DNA of 64,000 bases from Pantoea eucrina (GCF_002095385.1 NZ_MIPP01000003.1:62001-126000), one strand, 5' to 3'; shown: positions 46,922-56,635, counted from the first letter of the stretch. The notes: generated from the sequence alone by a model not told the origin. A program made the numbers and translations.

Positions 46922-47200
46922 CTAACATTCCCTGAATGCATCCTGTTGCGAGGCTCTGTTTTCGTCAATCCTGCTGATGGCTCTTAATTTGCCGTTGCAC
47001 TCATTCAGCGAATCCAGCAGCCGCAAGTTAAGCAGGATGCCGTCACCCCAGGTCGTCAGTTTCGGAAGAGCTGGCACCGGGCAATTACTGAGCAGGCTTG
47101 CCGGTATCGGCAGCTGCGGCTCCTTTTCTGTTCAGGGATTGATGACAGGGTGAACAGAACAAGCCCGGTTAAACTTCTTACTGCCACCTGAGGAACTTCC
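46922..47200 (-). pseudogene. Decayed phage Rz1-type spanin remnant
   Basis: The minus strand reads LPIPASLLSNCPVPALP followed by a Trp-Gly turn, then LLDSLNECNGKLRAI to TAG 46922-46924. This is the mature part of a phage Rz1 outer-membrane spanin. A TGA at 47132-47134 cuts the frame. Upstream, another frame carries a signal-peptide-like stretch (AVRSLTGLVLFTLS), so an indel has split the gene. It marks a former prophage or integrative element. Confidence 0.6.
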
Positions 47201-47343
47201 CTGATCCTTCCCGCCGCTAAATGCCCGATGCAGCTTTAGTTGATCATAATGAGAACGCCGCGATTACGGCTATTCGCGTGTAAAAGATGCCCGCTGTCTC
47301 ACGGATAGATTTGAGATCGCTTTGAGTGGCGGGGGTGAAAACG
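47201..47343. other. Featureless stretch between the Rz1 remnant and the tRNA terminator
   Basis: No coding or RNA feature is recognised. The base composition is mixed, consistent with degraded mobile-element DNA. Confidence 0.4.
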
Positions 47344-47371
47344 AAAAAGGCACTGCCGAAGCAGTGCCTTT
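47344..47371 (-). terminator. Terminator after the tRNA-like relic
   Basis: A perfect 11-bp stem, AAAGGCACTGC with GCAGTGCCTTT and loop CGAA. Read on the minus strand it ends in TTTTT, 20 bases after the tRNA-like 3' end. Confidence 0.8.
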
Positions 47372-47390
47372 GGTGTTGCAAAATGAGAGC

Positions 47391-47465
47391 TGGACCGCCG
47401 TCGGGGATTTTAACCCCGCTCTCTGCCCTAAGTAGCCAGCGCTCTGTCCAATGAGCTAACGGCGG
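47391..47465 (-). tRNA. tRNA-like gene, probably degenerate (no confident isotype)
   Basis: The 75-nt minus-strand sequence folds as a cloverleaf. It has a 7-bp acceptor stem (CCGCCGT with ACGGCGG), D stem GCTC/GAGC with the GG in its loop, a 5-bp T stem (CGGGG/CCCCG) and an encoded CCA. The T loop reads TTAAAAT instead of TTCGAAT-type. The anticodon arm has a G-G mismatch and an A where the invariant U33 should be (loop TACTTAG). A true terminator follows. It is likely a decayed or element-borne tRNA, next to a phage remnant, as expected for an integration site. Confidence 0.6.
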
Positions 47466-47783
47466 ATAACTGCGGTGCCAGACGTTTTCAGATTGCTGTT
47501 AAAGCAGCTGGTGAGCCTTACCCGATGGCAAACTGATACTGCCCGCGAAGGCAATTTAACGTATGACCTGATTATAACATATTGGTTACCCGACGATGCC
47601 GGGACAGAGCAAACAGAGGGGCAAGCGCGGTCTGGCCAGCTGTCAGCTGGCTCTGTCTGAGCCGGTAAGCGATACGGGCCGGGGGATAACTCATAAGCAT
47701 TAATGATAAATAAACATTTACTTATAGGATTATTCTGATACATTAGGTGTGCAAAGATTGCACACAGCAAAAGGACTATAAAA

Positions 47784-47915
47784 ATGAAAAAAGTCGCCAC
47801 GCTTCTGGTTTTAACTGCAGCATTTGTTTTTTCAACGGCAGCGGTTGCCTGTCCTAAAGGGACCCACCCTCACGGCGGTACCGGCTCGCACCATGCTGGC
47901 GGTACGTGTTATTGA
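47784..47915 (+). CDS. Small secreted peptide, 43 aa
   Basis: A 43-codon gene: a Sec signal peptide (MKKVATLLVLTAAFVFSTAA, then VA) followed by a mature peptide of about 21 residues, CPKGTHPHGGTGSHHAGGTC ending in Tyr. It is rich in His and Gly with two cysteines. AAGGAC precedes the ATG and a strong terminator follows, so it is a complete transcription unit. I have a vague memory of similar short His/Gly secreted peptides in enterobacteria, but no function. Metal binding would fit the composition (inference). Confidence 0.65.
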   Translation: MKKVATLLVLTAAFVFSTAAVACPKGTHPHGGTGSHHAGGTCY

Positions 47916-47965
47916 TTCCTGTAAGTGCGTTTGCAGGATAAAGAGCCAGCGTTGTTCTCAGCCAG

Positions 47966-47988
47966 CCCACCGACAGGTGGGTTTTTTT
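47966..47988 (+). terminator. Terminator of the 43-aa peptide gene
   Basis: CCCACC, loop GACA, GGTGGG, followed by TTTTTTT. Confidence 0.9.
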
Positions 47989-48026
47989 ATGCCCTCTGCG
48001 CTTCATAACCGGTAAGCGCTGCGCAC

Positions 48027-48050
48027 AAAAAAGCTGCCCGCAGGCAGCTT
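48027..48050 (-). terminator. Terminator of the PTS permease gene
   Basis: An 8-bp stem, AAGCTGCC with GGCAGCTT and loop CGCA (plus-strand reading). On the minus strand it is followed by six Ts. It lies 138 bases after the permease stop; the stretch between shows no gene. Confidence 0.8.
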
Positions 48051-48187
48051 CAGGGTAATGCCCTACCCGGCGCTTATCTCCGGCACTCGCAATGGCTTAG
48101 CTCTTGAAAGGGCAGCGCCACTATCGCAAATATCAGTCCGGCACGTTTAACAATGATTGCGATATTCACTATTAGCAGGCTTATAAA

Positions 48188-49777
48188 TCAGCTTACCCCG
48201 AGCGCCTGTTTGACTTCATTCGCAATTTTTTCAACCTGCGGGCCATAGATCACCTGCACATCATGTTCCGTCACGCGGTTAACGCCGTTAGCTCCGGTGG
48301 AAAGCAGCGTCTGATCAACTACCTCATTCATTGCCTTGACGCGTACCCGCAGGCGGGTAAAGCAGCAATCGACTTCCTCTATATTCGCTTCGCCGCCCAG
48401 ACCGCTGATAATGACTCTGGTACGCTCGTCTGCCGTGACCTGCGGCGCTTTCTGCTCATCTTCACTCTCGCGTCCCGGCGTCTCTACCCCCATACGCGTG
48501 ATGACCAGGCGAAACAGATAGTAATAAAGCGGCGCGTAACAGGCACCCAGCACTAGCGTCCACCACCAGTGGGTCTTACTGCCGCCGAGAATGCCGAATA
48601 CCACCAGATCGATAGCGCCGCCCTGCACGTTGCCAATCATCAGGTGCAGCATCGACATCAGCATAAACGAGAGGCCGGTCAGCAGCGCATGCAGCACATA
48701 AAGTACTGGTGAGACAAAGATAAAACAGAACTCCAGCGGCTCAGTAATACCGGTGGTAAATGAGGTCAGCGCCCCCGCCAGCACCAGCGCTTTTACCCGC
48801 TGCTTATGCTCCGGACGGGCCGTATGGTAGATCGCCAGGGCGGCGGCCGGCAGACCAAACATCATGACCGGGATTTTGCCCTGCGCCAGAAACTGCGTGG
48901 CGGTGCGCACGGTGTCATCCGGAATCGCCCCCGGATGCGTCAGCGAACTGTTAAAGATATTGAGCGCGCCGACGACGCTCTGCCCCTCGACGGTGGCCAT
49001 CCCGCCAATCGGGGTAAAGCGCACCGTCTCGTTCAGAATATGGTGCAGGCCGGTCGGGATCAGCAGCCGTTCGCACGCTCCCAGCAGAAAGGCGCCATAT
49101 TGCCCGCTTTTACCAATCATCTCTCCGACCCAGGCAATACCGGCTCCGATAGTTGGCCAGATGAGCGCCAGCAGCACGCCCGCCAGCGGCAGCACAACCA
49201 CGGTAATAATCGGCACAAAGCGGCGTCCGCCAAAAAAGCTGATCGCCACCGGAAGCTGCTGAGTATAAAAGCGGTTGTGCAGTACTACCGTAAGCAGCCC
49301 GGCAATCACCCCGCCCAGTACGCTCATGTTGTAGGTAAAAATGCCCAGCATCTGGATATATTCTGCCGACAGCATCATCGCGCTGGTTTGATCCATCCCC
49401 GCCTGCTGCAGCGCCTGCGGCGTGGTGGTTGCGGCGGTCAGCCCTTTGGCTGCCAGGGTGGCGCTGATGCCTGTGTTCATCATCAGATAACCAATGACGG
49501 CGGCAAAAGCGGCCGTGGGTTTCTCCGCTTTCGCCAGCCCGATTGCGCTGGCAACGGCAAAGAACAGCGGCAGGTTGGCAAAAAGTGCACCGGCAACCTT
49601 GCGGATAAAGCCGATGATCAGCTGTGGCACCTGCATCTGTGCAAAGGCTTCACCGGTGATCGCCGGGTTCTGCAGCGCGGCGGCCAGTCCGAGAAATATG
49701 CCAGCGGCGGCGATAACCGAGATAGGCATCATCAGCGCTTTACCAAACGCGTGGATCTGGCTGGTGAGTTGTTTCAT
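48188..49777 (-). CDS. PTS glucose/maltose-type EIICB permease (MalX-like)
   Basis: A 529-residue phosphotransferase-system permease. The EIIC domain (about 1-400) has ten or so helices and the motifs FGGRRFVPI and ITEPLEFCFIFVSPVLYVLHALLTG. After a linker comes the EIIB domain (about 448-529) with the phosphorylatable Cys472 in VDCCFTRLR. It has no EIIA, so it would use EIIA-Glc (Crr). It resembles E. coli MalX more than PtsG. The start is ATG 49777, behind AAGGAG; a longer frame is rejected. A CRP-like site stands upstream. Sugar specificity (glucose, maltose or an alpha-glucoside) is not decidable from sequence alone, and no hydrolase gene is adjacent. Confidence 0.85.
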   Translation of the reverse strand: MKQLTSQIHAFGKALMMPISVIAAAGIFLGLAAALQNPAITGEAFAQMQVPQLIIGFIRKVAGALFANLPLFFAVASAIGLAKAEKPTAAFAAVIGYLMMNTGISATLAAKGLTAATTTPQALQQAGMDQTSAMMLSAEYIQMLGIFTYNMSVLGGVIAGLLTVVLHNRFYTQQLPVAISFFGGRRFVPIITVVVLPLAGVLLALIWPTIGAGIAWVGEMIGKSGQYGAFLLGACERLLIPTGLHHILNETVRFTPIGGMATVEGQSVVGALNIFNSSLTHPGAIPDDTVRTATQFLAQGKIPVMMFGLPAAALAIYHTARPEHKQRVKALVLAGALTSFTTGITEPLEFCFIFVSPVLYVLHALLTGLSFMLMSMLHLMIGNVQGGAIDLVVFGILGGSKTHWWWTLVLGACYAPLYYYLFRLVITRMGVETPGRESEDEQKAPQVTADERTRVIISGLGGEANIEEVDCCFTRLRVRVKAMNEVVDQTLLSTGANGVNRVTEHDVQVIYGPQVEKIANEVKQALGVS

Positions 49778-49863
49778 GACGCGCTCCTTCACACGGTGAA
49801 AGAGCAATTATTAGCCACTATTACGCTGCTTACGCAGCCGCGTGTCTCTCAGAGCTGAGGTAA

Positions 49864-49879
49864 TTTGAATTAGATCACA
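49864..49879. promoter_or_regulatory. CRP-like site between the PTS permease and ydeP genes
   Basis: TTTGAATTAGATCACA matches TGTGA-N6-TCACA in nine of ten positions, with the right spacer. It lies about 90 bp upstream of the permease start, which suits catabolite control. Confidence 0.6.
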
Positions 49880-50019
49880 GTTTGTCGCCATGGCGATAAA
49901 CGCCGCCTATCGCTCAATTAAGTCAATCAATTAGACAACCTCTGTTCTCAGTCGCACACTTCTTTTCAACAGAAGACATATTCTGATAACAACTCATAAA
50001 CAATAAGCCTGCGACTACC

Positions 50020-52329
50020 ATGAAATTTAAACGTAAAATTCAGCCTTACCGCGCTGCTGCTGGCGGCTGGGGTTCACTGGAAGCGACCACCCGTTTCGTA
50101 TTTGACAGCAAAGCTGCCCTGAAAAATATGCGTAATCTGATGCGCATGAACAAAGCGCGCGGCTTCGACTGCCCCGGCTGTGCCTGGGGCGATGATAATA
50201 AAAGTACGTTTAGCTTCTGTGAGAACGGCGCCAAAGCGGTGACCTGGGAAGCGACGCGACGCGTGGTCGAGCCTGCGTTTTTTGCTCAGCACAGCGTCAG
50301 CACGCTCTATCAGCAGAGCGACTATTTTCTCGAGTATCAGGGGCGTCTGACGCACCCGATGCGCTATAACAGCACCACCGATCACTATGAACCCATCAGC
50401 TGGGATGCGGCGTTTGCGCTGATTGCTCAGCACCTGAAAGCGATGGACCATCCCGATCAGCTGGAACTCTACACTTCCGGGCGCGCCAGCAATGAAGCCT
50501 CCTGGCTCTATCAGCTGTTTGGTCGTGTGATGGGCACCAATAACTTCCCTGACTGTTCCAACATGTGCCATGAAGCCAGCGGCAGCGGCCTGAAACGCAG
50601 CATCGGTGTCGGAAAAGGCACCATTCGTCTCGACGATTTCGATCACGCTAACGCCATTTTTGTGCTCGGGCAAAACCCGGGGACCAACCATCCGCGCATG
50701 CTGCACAGCCTGCGTCACGCTGCCGATCACGGCGCAAAAATTGTGACATTTAATACCCTGCGTGAACGTGGTCTGGAGCGCTTTGCCGATCCGCAAAAGC
50801 CGCTGGAAGTGGTCACATCCAAAGCCGGCACCATCAGTTCCGCCTACTATCAGCCCAACCTCGGTGGCGATATGGCCGCCCTGCGCGGCATGGTGAAAGC
50901 GCTGCTGGAAGTGGAGCGCGCGCGCCTTGCTGCCGGTGAGCCGGGCATTTTCGATCGGACGTTTATCGCCGCAAATACGCAGGGCGTTGAGGCCTATCTG
51001 GACGCGGTAGATAACACCTCGTGGCAGCAGATTGTGCAGCAGTCAGGCCTGAGCGAAGCGCAGATCCGCGAAGCGGCGGCCATTTATCAGAGCGCGGAAC
51101 GGGTGATTATCACCTGGGCGATGGGGATCACGCAGCATAAGCACTCCGTCGACACCGTACGCGAAATCGTCAACCTGCAGCTGCTGTTTGGTCAGCTGGG
51201 TAAAAAAGGTGCCGGCCTCTGCCCGGTACGTGGCCACAGCAACGTGCAGGGCAACCGCACCATGGGTATCGATGAAAAGCCTTCTAAGCCTTTCCTTGAT
51301 GCCATGGGCGCCCATTTTGGTTTTGAACCCCCGCGTAATGCCGGTCACAACACCGTTGAAGCGCTGGGCGCCATGCTGCGTGATGAAGTGAAAGTGCTGA
51401 TTGCTCTCGGCGGCAATCTGGCGGCGGCAGCGCCCGACTCTCCGGTTACGGAAGCCGCGCTGCAGCACTGTGGTCTGACGGTGCATATCAGCACCAAGCT
51501 CAACCGCAGTCATCTGGTGCCGGGTCATGAAGGGCTGATCCTGCCTACGCTGGGCCGCACCGAGCGCGATCGACAGGCTGGTGGTAATCAGTTCATTACC
51601 GTTGAGGACTCATTCAGTATGGTTCACGCTTCAGAAGGCGTGGGCATCCCGCTGGCGGAGACGCAGCGTTCAGAAACCGCCATTGTGGCAGGTATCGCCC
51701 ACGCGACGCTGGGCAGCGATCATATCGACTGGCTCGGCATGGCGGCGGACTACAATATTATCCGCGATCATATCGCCGCGACGATCCCGGGCTTTGCTGA
51801 TTTCAATACAAAGTGCGACCAGCCTGGCGGTTTTTATCTCGGCAACGCGGCGGCAGAGCTGCGCTTTAATACGCCATCGCAGCGTGCTGAATTCAGCGCG
51901 TCCGCCCTGCCCGACTCGCTGTTTCCTCAGCTCGGCAGCGACGTGACCGTGCCGTTTACGCTGCAGACGCTGCGTTCACACGATCAATACAACACCACGA
52001 TTTACGGTCTCGACGATCGCTATCGCGGCGTCTATGGTCAGCGTGAAGTGGTGTTTATTCATCCTGAGGATATGGCGGCGCTGGGCTTTACCGAAGGCCA
52101 GCAGGTGGATATTGAAACCCTCTGGAATGATGGCCTGACCCGTCGCGTCAGCGGCTTTAAACTGGTGCCGTACAATATTCCGCGCGGGAATCTCGCAGCC
52201 TACTATCCGGAAACCAACCCGCTGGTACCGCTCTCAAGCTACGGCGATATCAGCGGAACGCCGACCTCTAAATCGGTGCCGGTGAAGCTCACGCTTAGCG
52301 CCGCCCTGCCCACGCAGCGTATCGCCTGA
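50020..52329 (+). CDS. ydeP: YdeP/FdhF-family molybdopterin oxidoreductase
   Basis: A 769-residue member of the formate-dehydrogenase-like molybdopterin family, matching E. coli YdeP (759), which supports acid resistance. An N-terminal CPGC pair (Cys51, Cys54) may hold or have held an Fe-S cluster. The NMCHEASGSG segment near residue 187 carries the cysteine expected to ligate Mo. The C-terminal molybdopterin-binding domain starts near 640 (TTIYGLDDRYRGVYGQREVVF). No FdhD or electron-partner gene is adjacent, so substrate and partner are unknown. Divergent from the PTS gene; ends in a terminator. Confidence 0.85.
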   Translation: MKFKRKIQPYRAAAGGWGSLEATTRFVFDSKAALKNMRNLMRMNKARGFDCPGCAWGDDNKSTFSFCENGAKAVTWEATRRVVEPAFFAQHSVSTLYQQSDYFLEYQGRLTHPMRYNSTTDHYEPISWDAAFALIAQHLKAMDHPDQLELYTSGRASNEASWLYQLFGRVMGTNNFPDCSNMCHEASGSGLKRSIGVGKGTIRLDDFDHANAIFVLGQNPGTNHPRMLHSLRHAADHGAKIVTFNTLRERGLERFADPQKPLEVVTSKAGTISSAYYQPNLGGDMAALRGMVKALLEVERARLAAGEPGIFDRTFIAANTQGVEAYLDAVDNTSWQQIVQQSGLSEAQIREAAAIYQSAERVIITWAMGITQHKHSVDTVREIVNLQLLFGQLGKKGAGLCPVRGHSNVQGNRTMGIDEKPSKPFLDAMGAHFGFEPPRNAGHNTVEALGAMLRDEVKVLIALGGNLAAAAPDSPVTEAALQHCGLTVHISTKLNRSHLVPGHEGLILPTLGRTERDRQAGGNQFITVEDSFSMVHASEGVGIPLAETQRSETAIVAGIAHATLGSDHIDWLGMAADYNIIRDHIAATIPGFADFNTKCDQPGGFYLGNAAAELRFNTPSQRAEFSASALPDSLFPQLGSDVTVPFTLQTLRSHDQYNTTIYGLDDRYRGVYGQREVVFIHPEDMAALGFTEGQQVDIETLWNDGLTRRVSGFKLVPYNIPRGNLAAYYPETNPLVPLSSYGDISGTPTSKSVPVKLTLSAALPTQRIA

Positions 52330-52350
52330 TTACGCGTTATTCTCTGAAAC

Positions 52351-52374
52351 AAAAGCCGCGCTCTGCGGCTTTTT
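52351..52374 (+). terminator. ydeP terminator
   Basis: AAAAGCCGC, loop GCTCT, GCGGCTTTT(T). Confidence 0.9.
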
Positions 52375-52453
52375 AACCCGTTTTAACCTTGCCGCGCGCC
52401 CCTGATTCGCGTAAAACTGTCCACCGCTCTTAGGCCACGAAACTGACTAAATT

Positions 52454-54388
52454 ATGTTCCAGGATAACCCGCTGCTCGCGCAGCTGAAAGAGAAGCTTCA
52501 CGCGCAGAATCCGCGCGCCGAAGGCGTTGTGAAAGGCACAGAAAAAGGCTTTGGCTTCCTTGAAGTTGATGCTCAGAAAAGCTACTTCATTCCGCCACCG
52601 CAAATGAAGAAAGTGATGCACGGCGATCGTATCACCGCGGTGATCCACACCGATAAAGATCGTGAAAGTGCAGAGCCGGATACCCTGATTGAGCCGTTTC
52701 TGACGCGCTTCGTCGGCCGGGTGCAGAAAAAAGACGATCGTCTCGCCATCGTGCCGGATCATCCGCTGCTGAAAGATGCCATTCAGTGTCGCGCCGTGCG
52801 CGGTCTGACGCACGATTTCCAGAACGGTGACTGGGCTGTGGCTGAAATGCGTCGCCATCCGCTGAAAGGCGATCGCGGCTTTTATGCTGAGCTGACTGAA
52901 TTTATCGTTACCGCAGACGACCACCTGGCGCCGTGGTGGGTCACGCTGTCGCGCCATAACCTGGAGCGCGAAGCGCCAGAGAGTGAATGCGGCGGAATGC
53001 TGGATGAGCAGCTGACGCGTGAAGATCTCACCGCGCTGAATTTTGTCACCATCGACAGCGCCAGTACGCAGGATATGGACGATGCGCTCTATGCGGAAGC
53101 GCAGGCGGATGGCAGCCTGCTGTTGACCATCGCTATTGCCGATCCGACCGCTTACGTAGCGGAAGGCAGCGAGCTTGATAAGCTGGCCGCCCGGCGCGCG
53201 TTTACCAACTACCTTCCCGGCTTTAACATTCCTATGCTGCCGCGCGAGCTCTCCGATAATATCTGTTCGCTGCGCCCGCATGAGAAACGTCCGGTGCTCG
53301 CCTGCCGGGTGACGGTCCAGCCGGATGGCGCACTCGCTGACGACGTGCATTTCTTTGCAGCCTGGATTGAATCCAAAGCCAAACTGGTTTACGACAACGT
53401 CTCAGACTGGCTGGAAAACAGCGGCAGCTGGCAGCCGGAAAATGAGGCGATTGCTGAGCAGATCCGTCTGCTGCATCGTCTCTGCCTGGCGCGCAGTGAA
53501 TGGCGTCAGACCCATGCGCTGGTATTCAAAGATCGCCCCGATTTCCGCTTCCTTCTGGGAGAGAAAGGCGAAGTGCTGGATATTATCGCTGAACATCGTC
53601 GTATCGCTAACCGCATGGTTGAAGAGGCGATGATTCTGGCCAACATCTGCGCGGCGAACGTGCTGCAGAAAAAACTGGGTTTTGGCATCTACAACCTGCA
53701 CACCGGCTTCGATCTGGCCAACGCTGAACAGGTAGCCGGCGTGCTGGCTGGTCACGGCATTACCGTCGATCCGCAGGCCATTACGACACTGGAAGGGTTC
53801 CGTCAGATGCGTCGCGAACTCGACGCGCAGCCGACTCAGTATCTCGACAGCCGCATTCGCCGTTTCCAGAGCTTTGCTGAGATTGGCACCGAACCCGGCC
53901 CGCACTTTGGTCTGGGTCTGGATGCCTATGCGACGTGGACCTCACCGATCCGTAAATTTGGCGATATGATCAACCATCGCCTGCTGAAAGCTATTGTGCG
54001 CGGTGAGAGCATTGCCCGTCCGCAGAGTGACGTTACGGTTATCATGGGTGAGCGTCGCCGCCTTAACCGGATGGCTGAGCGCGATGTGGGTGACTGGCTT
54101 TATGCGCGTTTCCTGACGCCTTTCGCCGGCAGCGAGCGCAAATTCAGCGCCGAGATCATTGATGTATCGCGCGGCGGTATGCGCGTACGCCTGCAGGAGA
54201 ACGGTGCGGTGGCCTTTATTCCGGCGCCGTTTATTCATGCGGTACGCGATGAGCTGGTCTGCTCGCAGGAGAGCGGCACGGTGCAGGTTAAAGGTGAAGT
54301 GGTGTATCGCGTCACCGATATTATTGATGTCACCATCGCCGAAGTGCGCATGGAGACCCGCAGCGTGGTTGCCCGCCCGGCAGCCTGA
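52454..54388 (+). CDS. rnb: RNase II (Rnb) 3'-5' exoribonuclease
   Basis: A 644-residue processive exoribonuclease. Two N-terminal cold-shock domains come first, then the RNB catalytic domain with the four metal-binding aspartates at 201, 207, 209 and 210 ([12 protein letters not shown]), exactly as in E. coli, and a C-terminal S1 domain. It degrades single-stranded RNA. Start at ATG 52454. A hairpin terminator follows. Confidence 0.98.
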   Translation: MFQDNPLLAQLKEKLHAQNPRAEGVVKGTEKGFGFLEVDAQKSYFIPPPQMKKVMHGDRITAVIHTDKDRESAEPDTLIEPFLTRFVGRVQKKDDRLAIVPDHPLLKDAIQCRAVRGLTHDFQNGDWAVAEMRRHPLKGDRGFYAELTEFIVTADDHLAPWWVTLSRHNLEREAPESECGGMLDEQLTREDLTALNFVTIDSASTQDMDDALYAEAQADGSLLLTIAIADPTAYVAEGSELDKLAARRAFTNYLPGFNIPMLPRELSDNICSLRPHEKRPVLACRVTVQPDGALADDVHFFAAWIESKAKLVYDNVSDWLENSGSWQPENEAIAEQIRLLHRLCLARSEWRQTHALVFKDRPDFRFLLGEKGEVLDIIAEHRRIANRMVEEAMILANICAANVLQKKLGFGIYNLHTGFDLANAEQVAGVLAGHGITVDPQAITTLEGFRQMRRELDAQPTQYLDSRIRRFQSFAEIGTEPGPHFGLGLDAYATWTSPIRKFGDMINHRLLKAIVRGESIARPQSDVTVIMGERRRLNRMAERDVGDWLYARFLTPFAGSERKFSAEIIDVSRGGMRVRLQENGAVAFIPAPFIHAVRDELVCSQESGTVQVKGEVVYRVTDIIDVTIAEVRMETRSVVARPAA

Positions 54389-54401
54389 CGGCGCTCATAG
54401 T

Positions 54402-54436
54402 GCGGGATAACAGATGTTATCCCGCCTCTTCTTTTC
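54402..54436 (+). terminator. rnb terminator
   Basis: A 10-bp stem, GCGGGATAAC (54402-54411) with GTTATCCCGC (54416-54425), and a CTCTTCTTTT tail. Confidence 0.8.
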
Positions 54437-54453
54437 TGCTCTGCTTTAAAATT

Positions 54454-54469
54454 TGTATCGCGCTTCACA
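54454..54469 (+). promoter_or_regulatory. CRP-like site of cstA
   Basis: TGTATCGCGCTTCACA matches TGTGA-N6-TCACA at eight of ten positions, 100 bp before the cstA start. E. coli cstA is CRP-activated on carbon starvation. Confidence 0.65.
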
Positions 54470-54568
54470 CTTCTGCTTTTACTACCTTTCGTTAACATTT
54501 TTTTACCTTACTTTTAACTCGTTGTATTTCGCTTGCCTGTTTTTCCGGCCTCTACAAGGAGTTAACTC

Positions 54569-56635
54569 ATGAACAACGTCAAAACCGGCATCGTCTGGTT
54601 AGCAGTGGCGTTAATCGGTGCTGGCGCATTTGCCATGCTTGCGCTCAGCCGCGGCGAACATGTCAATGCGGTCTGGCTGGTTATTGCATCGGTCGCCTGC
54701 TACAGCATCGCTTACCGTTTCTATAGCCTGTTTATCGCCCGCCGCATCTTCGAACTTGACGACCGCCGCCGTACGCCGGCAGAGCGCCTCAGCGATGGTC
54801 TGGATTATGTTCCGACCAACAAATGGGTGCTGTTTGGTCATCACTTTGCCGCCATTGCCGGTGCAGGACCGCTGGTCGGACCGATTCTGGCCGCACAGAT
54901 GGGCTTTCTGCCGGGCACTATCTGGATCCTGGTAGGGGTGATGCTCGCCGGCGCGGTGCAGGACTTCCTGATCCTGTTTATCTCTACCCGCCGTGACGGG
55001 CGCTCGCTGGGTGAAATGGCGCGCCAGGAGCTGGGCTCTTTTGCCGGCGTGGTGACGATGCTCGGTGCGCTGGGCGTGATGATCATTATTCTCTCTGCGC
55101 TGGCGCTGGTGGTGGTTAAAGCACTCGCTAACAGCCCGTGGGGACTCTTCACCATCGCAGCTACCATTCCCATTGCGCTGTTTATGGGCGTCTATATGCG
55201 CTTTCTGCGTCCGGGAAAAATTGCTGAGGTTTCCCTTATCGGTTTTGTACTGATGATGGCAGCGATTATCTATGGAGGCGATGTGGCCGCCGATCCTTAC
55301 TGGGGCCCCTTCTTTACCCTTAAAGGCACAGAGCTGACGTGGGTGCTGGTGATCTACGGTTTCGTCGCCTCTTCGCTGCCGGTCTGGCTGCTGCTGGCAC
55401 CGCGCGACTACCTCTCCACCTTCCTGAAGATTGGCGTTATTGTCGGGCTGGCAATAGGAATTCTGTTTGCTATGCCGGAGCTGAAAATGCCGGCGGTCAC
55501 AAAATTCATTGATGGCACCGGCCCGGTGTTCTCCGGTGCGCTCTTCCCGTTTTTGTTTATCACTATTGCCTGCGGGGCTATCTCCGGGTTTCATGCGCTG
55601 GTCTCCAGCGGCACCACGCCTAAACTGGTAGAGCGCGAAAGCCATATCCGGTTTATCGGTTACGGCGCCATGCTGATGGAGTCGTTCGTGGCTATTATGG
55701 CGCTGATCTGCGCCTCGGTACTGGACCCGGGCGTCTACTTCGCCATGAACTCCCCGGCTGCGCTGATTGGAACCACCGTCGAGAACGCGTCGCAGGTGAT
55801 TAATGGCTGGGGCTTTGTTGTCACGCCGGAGATGCTGAGCGGCATTGCACGTGACGTCGGTGAAAGTACGGTGCTCTCACGCGCCGGTGGCGCACCCACC
55901 TTCGCCGTGGGTATGGCACACATCATCACCGAGGTATTCAACAGTCGCGCGATGATGGCGTTCTGGTATCACTTTGCCATTCTGTTTGAGGCCTTATTTA
56001 TCCTGACCGCCGTGGATGCCGGCACCCGCGCCTGCCGTTTTATGGTGCAGGACTTAGTGGGTACCGTGGTTCCGGCAATGGGCAGCAACCGCTCCTGGCT
56101 GGGGAATATGGCCGGCACCACCGTTGCCGTTGCCGGCTGGGGCTTTTTTGTCTATCAGGGGGTGGTCGATCCGCTGGGCGGGATCAATACGCTGTGGCCG
56201 CTGTTCGGCATTGGTAACCAGATGCTCGCCTCAATGGCGCTGATCCTCGGGACAGTGGTGCTGTTTAAGATGAAAAAACAGCGCTACGCGTGGGTCACTA
56301 TTCTCCCTACCGCATGGTTATTTATCACCTCGATGACCGCGGGCTGGCAGAAGATTTTTCATGAAAAACCCGCCATCGGCTTTCTGGCTCAGGCGCGCAA
56401 ATTTCAGCAGGGCATCGACAATGGCATCGTGATCGCCCCGGCCAAAAGCGTGGCGGATATGCAGACCATTATCTTCAGCAATCAGATCAACGCGGCGCTG
56501 TGCGGCTTCTTTATGCTGGTTGCAGTCACCATGCTGGTTGCCGCCTTCTTTGTTATTCGTCGTGCGCTCCGCAGCACGTCACCGACCGTGCGCGAAGCAG
56601 AGGTTTCACTGCGTAAGGAGGTACGCCATGTCTGA
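54569..56635 (+). CDS. cstA: CstA carbon-starvation peptide/pyruvate transporter
   Basis: A 688-residue inner-membrane protein with about 16 helices, of the CstA family (E. coli CstA 701, BtsT 716). Conserved blocks include GLDYVPTNKWVLFGHHFAAI, DFLILFISTRRDGRSLGEMAR and AVDAGTRACRFMVQD. It imports peptides and/or pyruvate under carbon starvation. It overlaps ybdD by eight bases. The CRP-like site upstream fits the starvation control. Confidence 0.95.
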   Translation: MNNVKTGIVWLAVALIGAGAFAMLALSRGEHVNAVWLVIASVACYSIAYRFYSLFIARRIFELDDRRRTPAERLSDGLDYVPTNKWVLFGHHFAAIAGAGPLVGPILAAQMGFLPGTIWILVGVMLAGAVQDFLILFISTRRDGRSLGEMARQELGSFAGVVTMLGALGVMIIILSALALVVVKALANSPWGLFTIAATIPIALFMGVYMRFLRPGKIAEVSLIGFVLMMAAIIYGGDVAADPYWGPFFTLKGTELTWVLVIYGFVASSLPVWLLLAPRDYLSTFLKIGVIVGLAIGILFAMPELKMPAVTKFIDGTGPVFSGALFPFLFITIACGAISGFHALVSSGTTPKLVERESHIRFIGYGAMLMESFVAIMALICASVLDPGVYFAMNSPAALIGTTVENASQVINGWGFVVTPEMLSGIARDVGESTVLSRAGGAPTFAVGMAHIITEVFNSRAMMAFWYHFAILFEALFILTAVDAGTRACRFMVQDLVGTVVPAMGSNRSWLGNMAGTTVAVAGWGFFVYQGVVDPLGGINTLWPLFGIGNQMLASMALILGTVVLFKMKKQRYAWVTILPTAWLFITSMTAGWQKIFHEKPAIGFLAQARKFQQGIDNGIVIAPAKSVADMQTIIFSNQINAALCGFFMLVAVTMLVAAFFVIRRALRSTSPTVREAEVSLRKEVRHV

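Noticed and set aside
48806-49858. Plus-strand open frame of 350 codons
   Set aside because: Antisense to the PTS permease; no domain or start signal.
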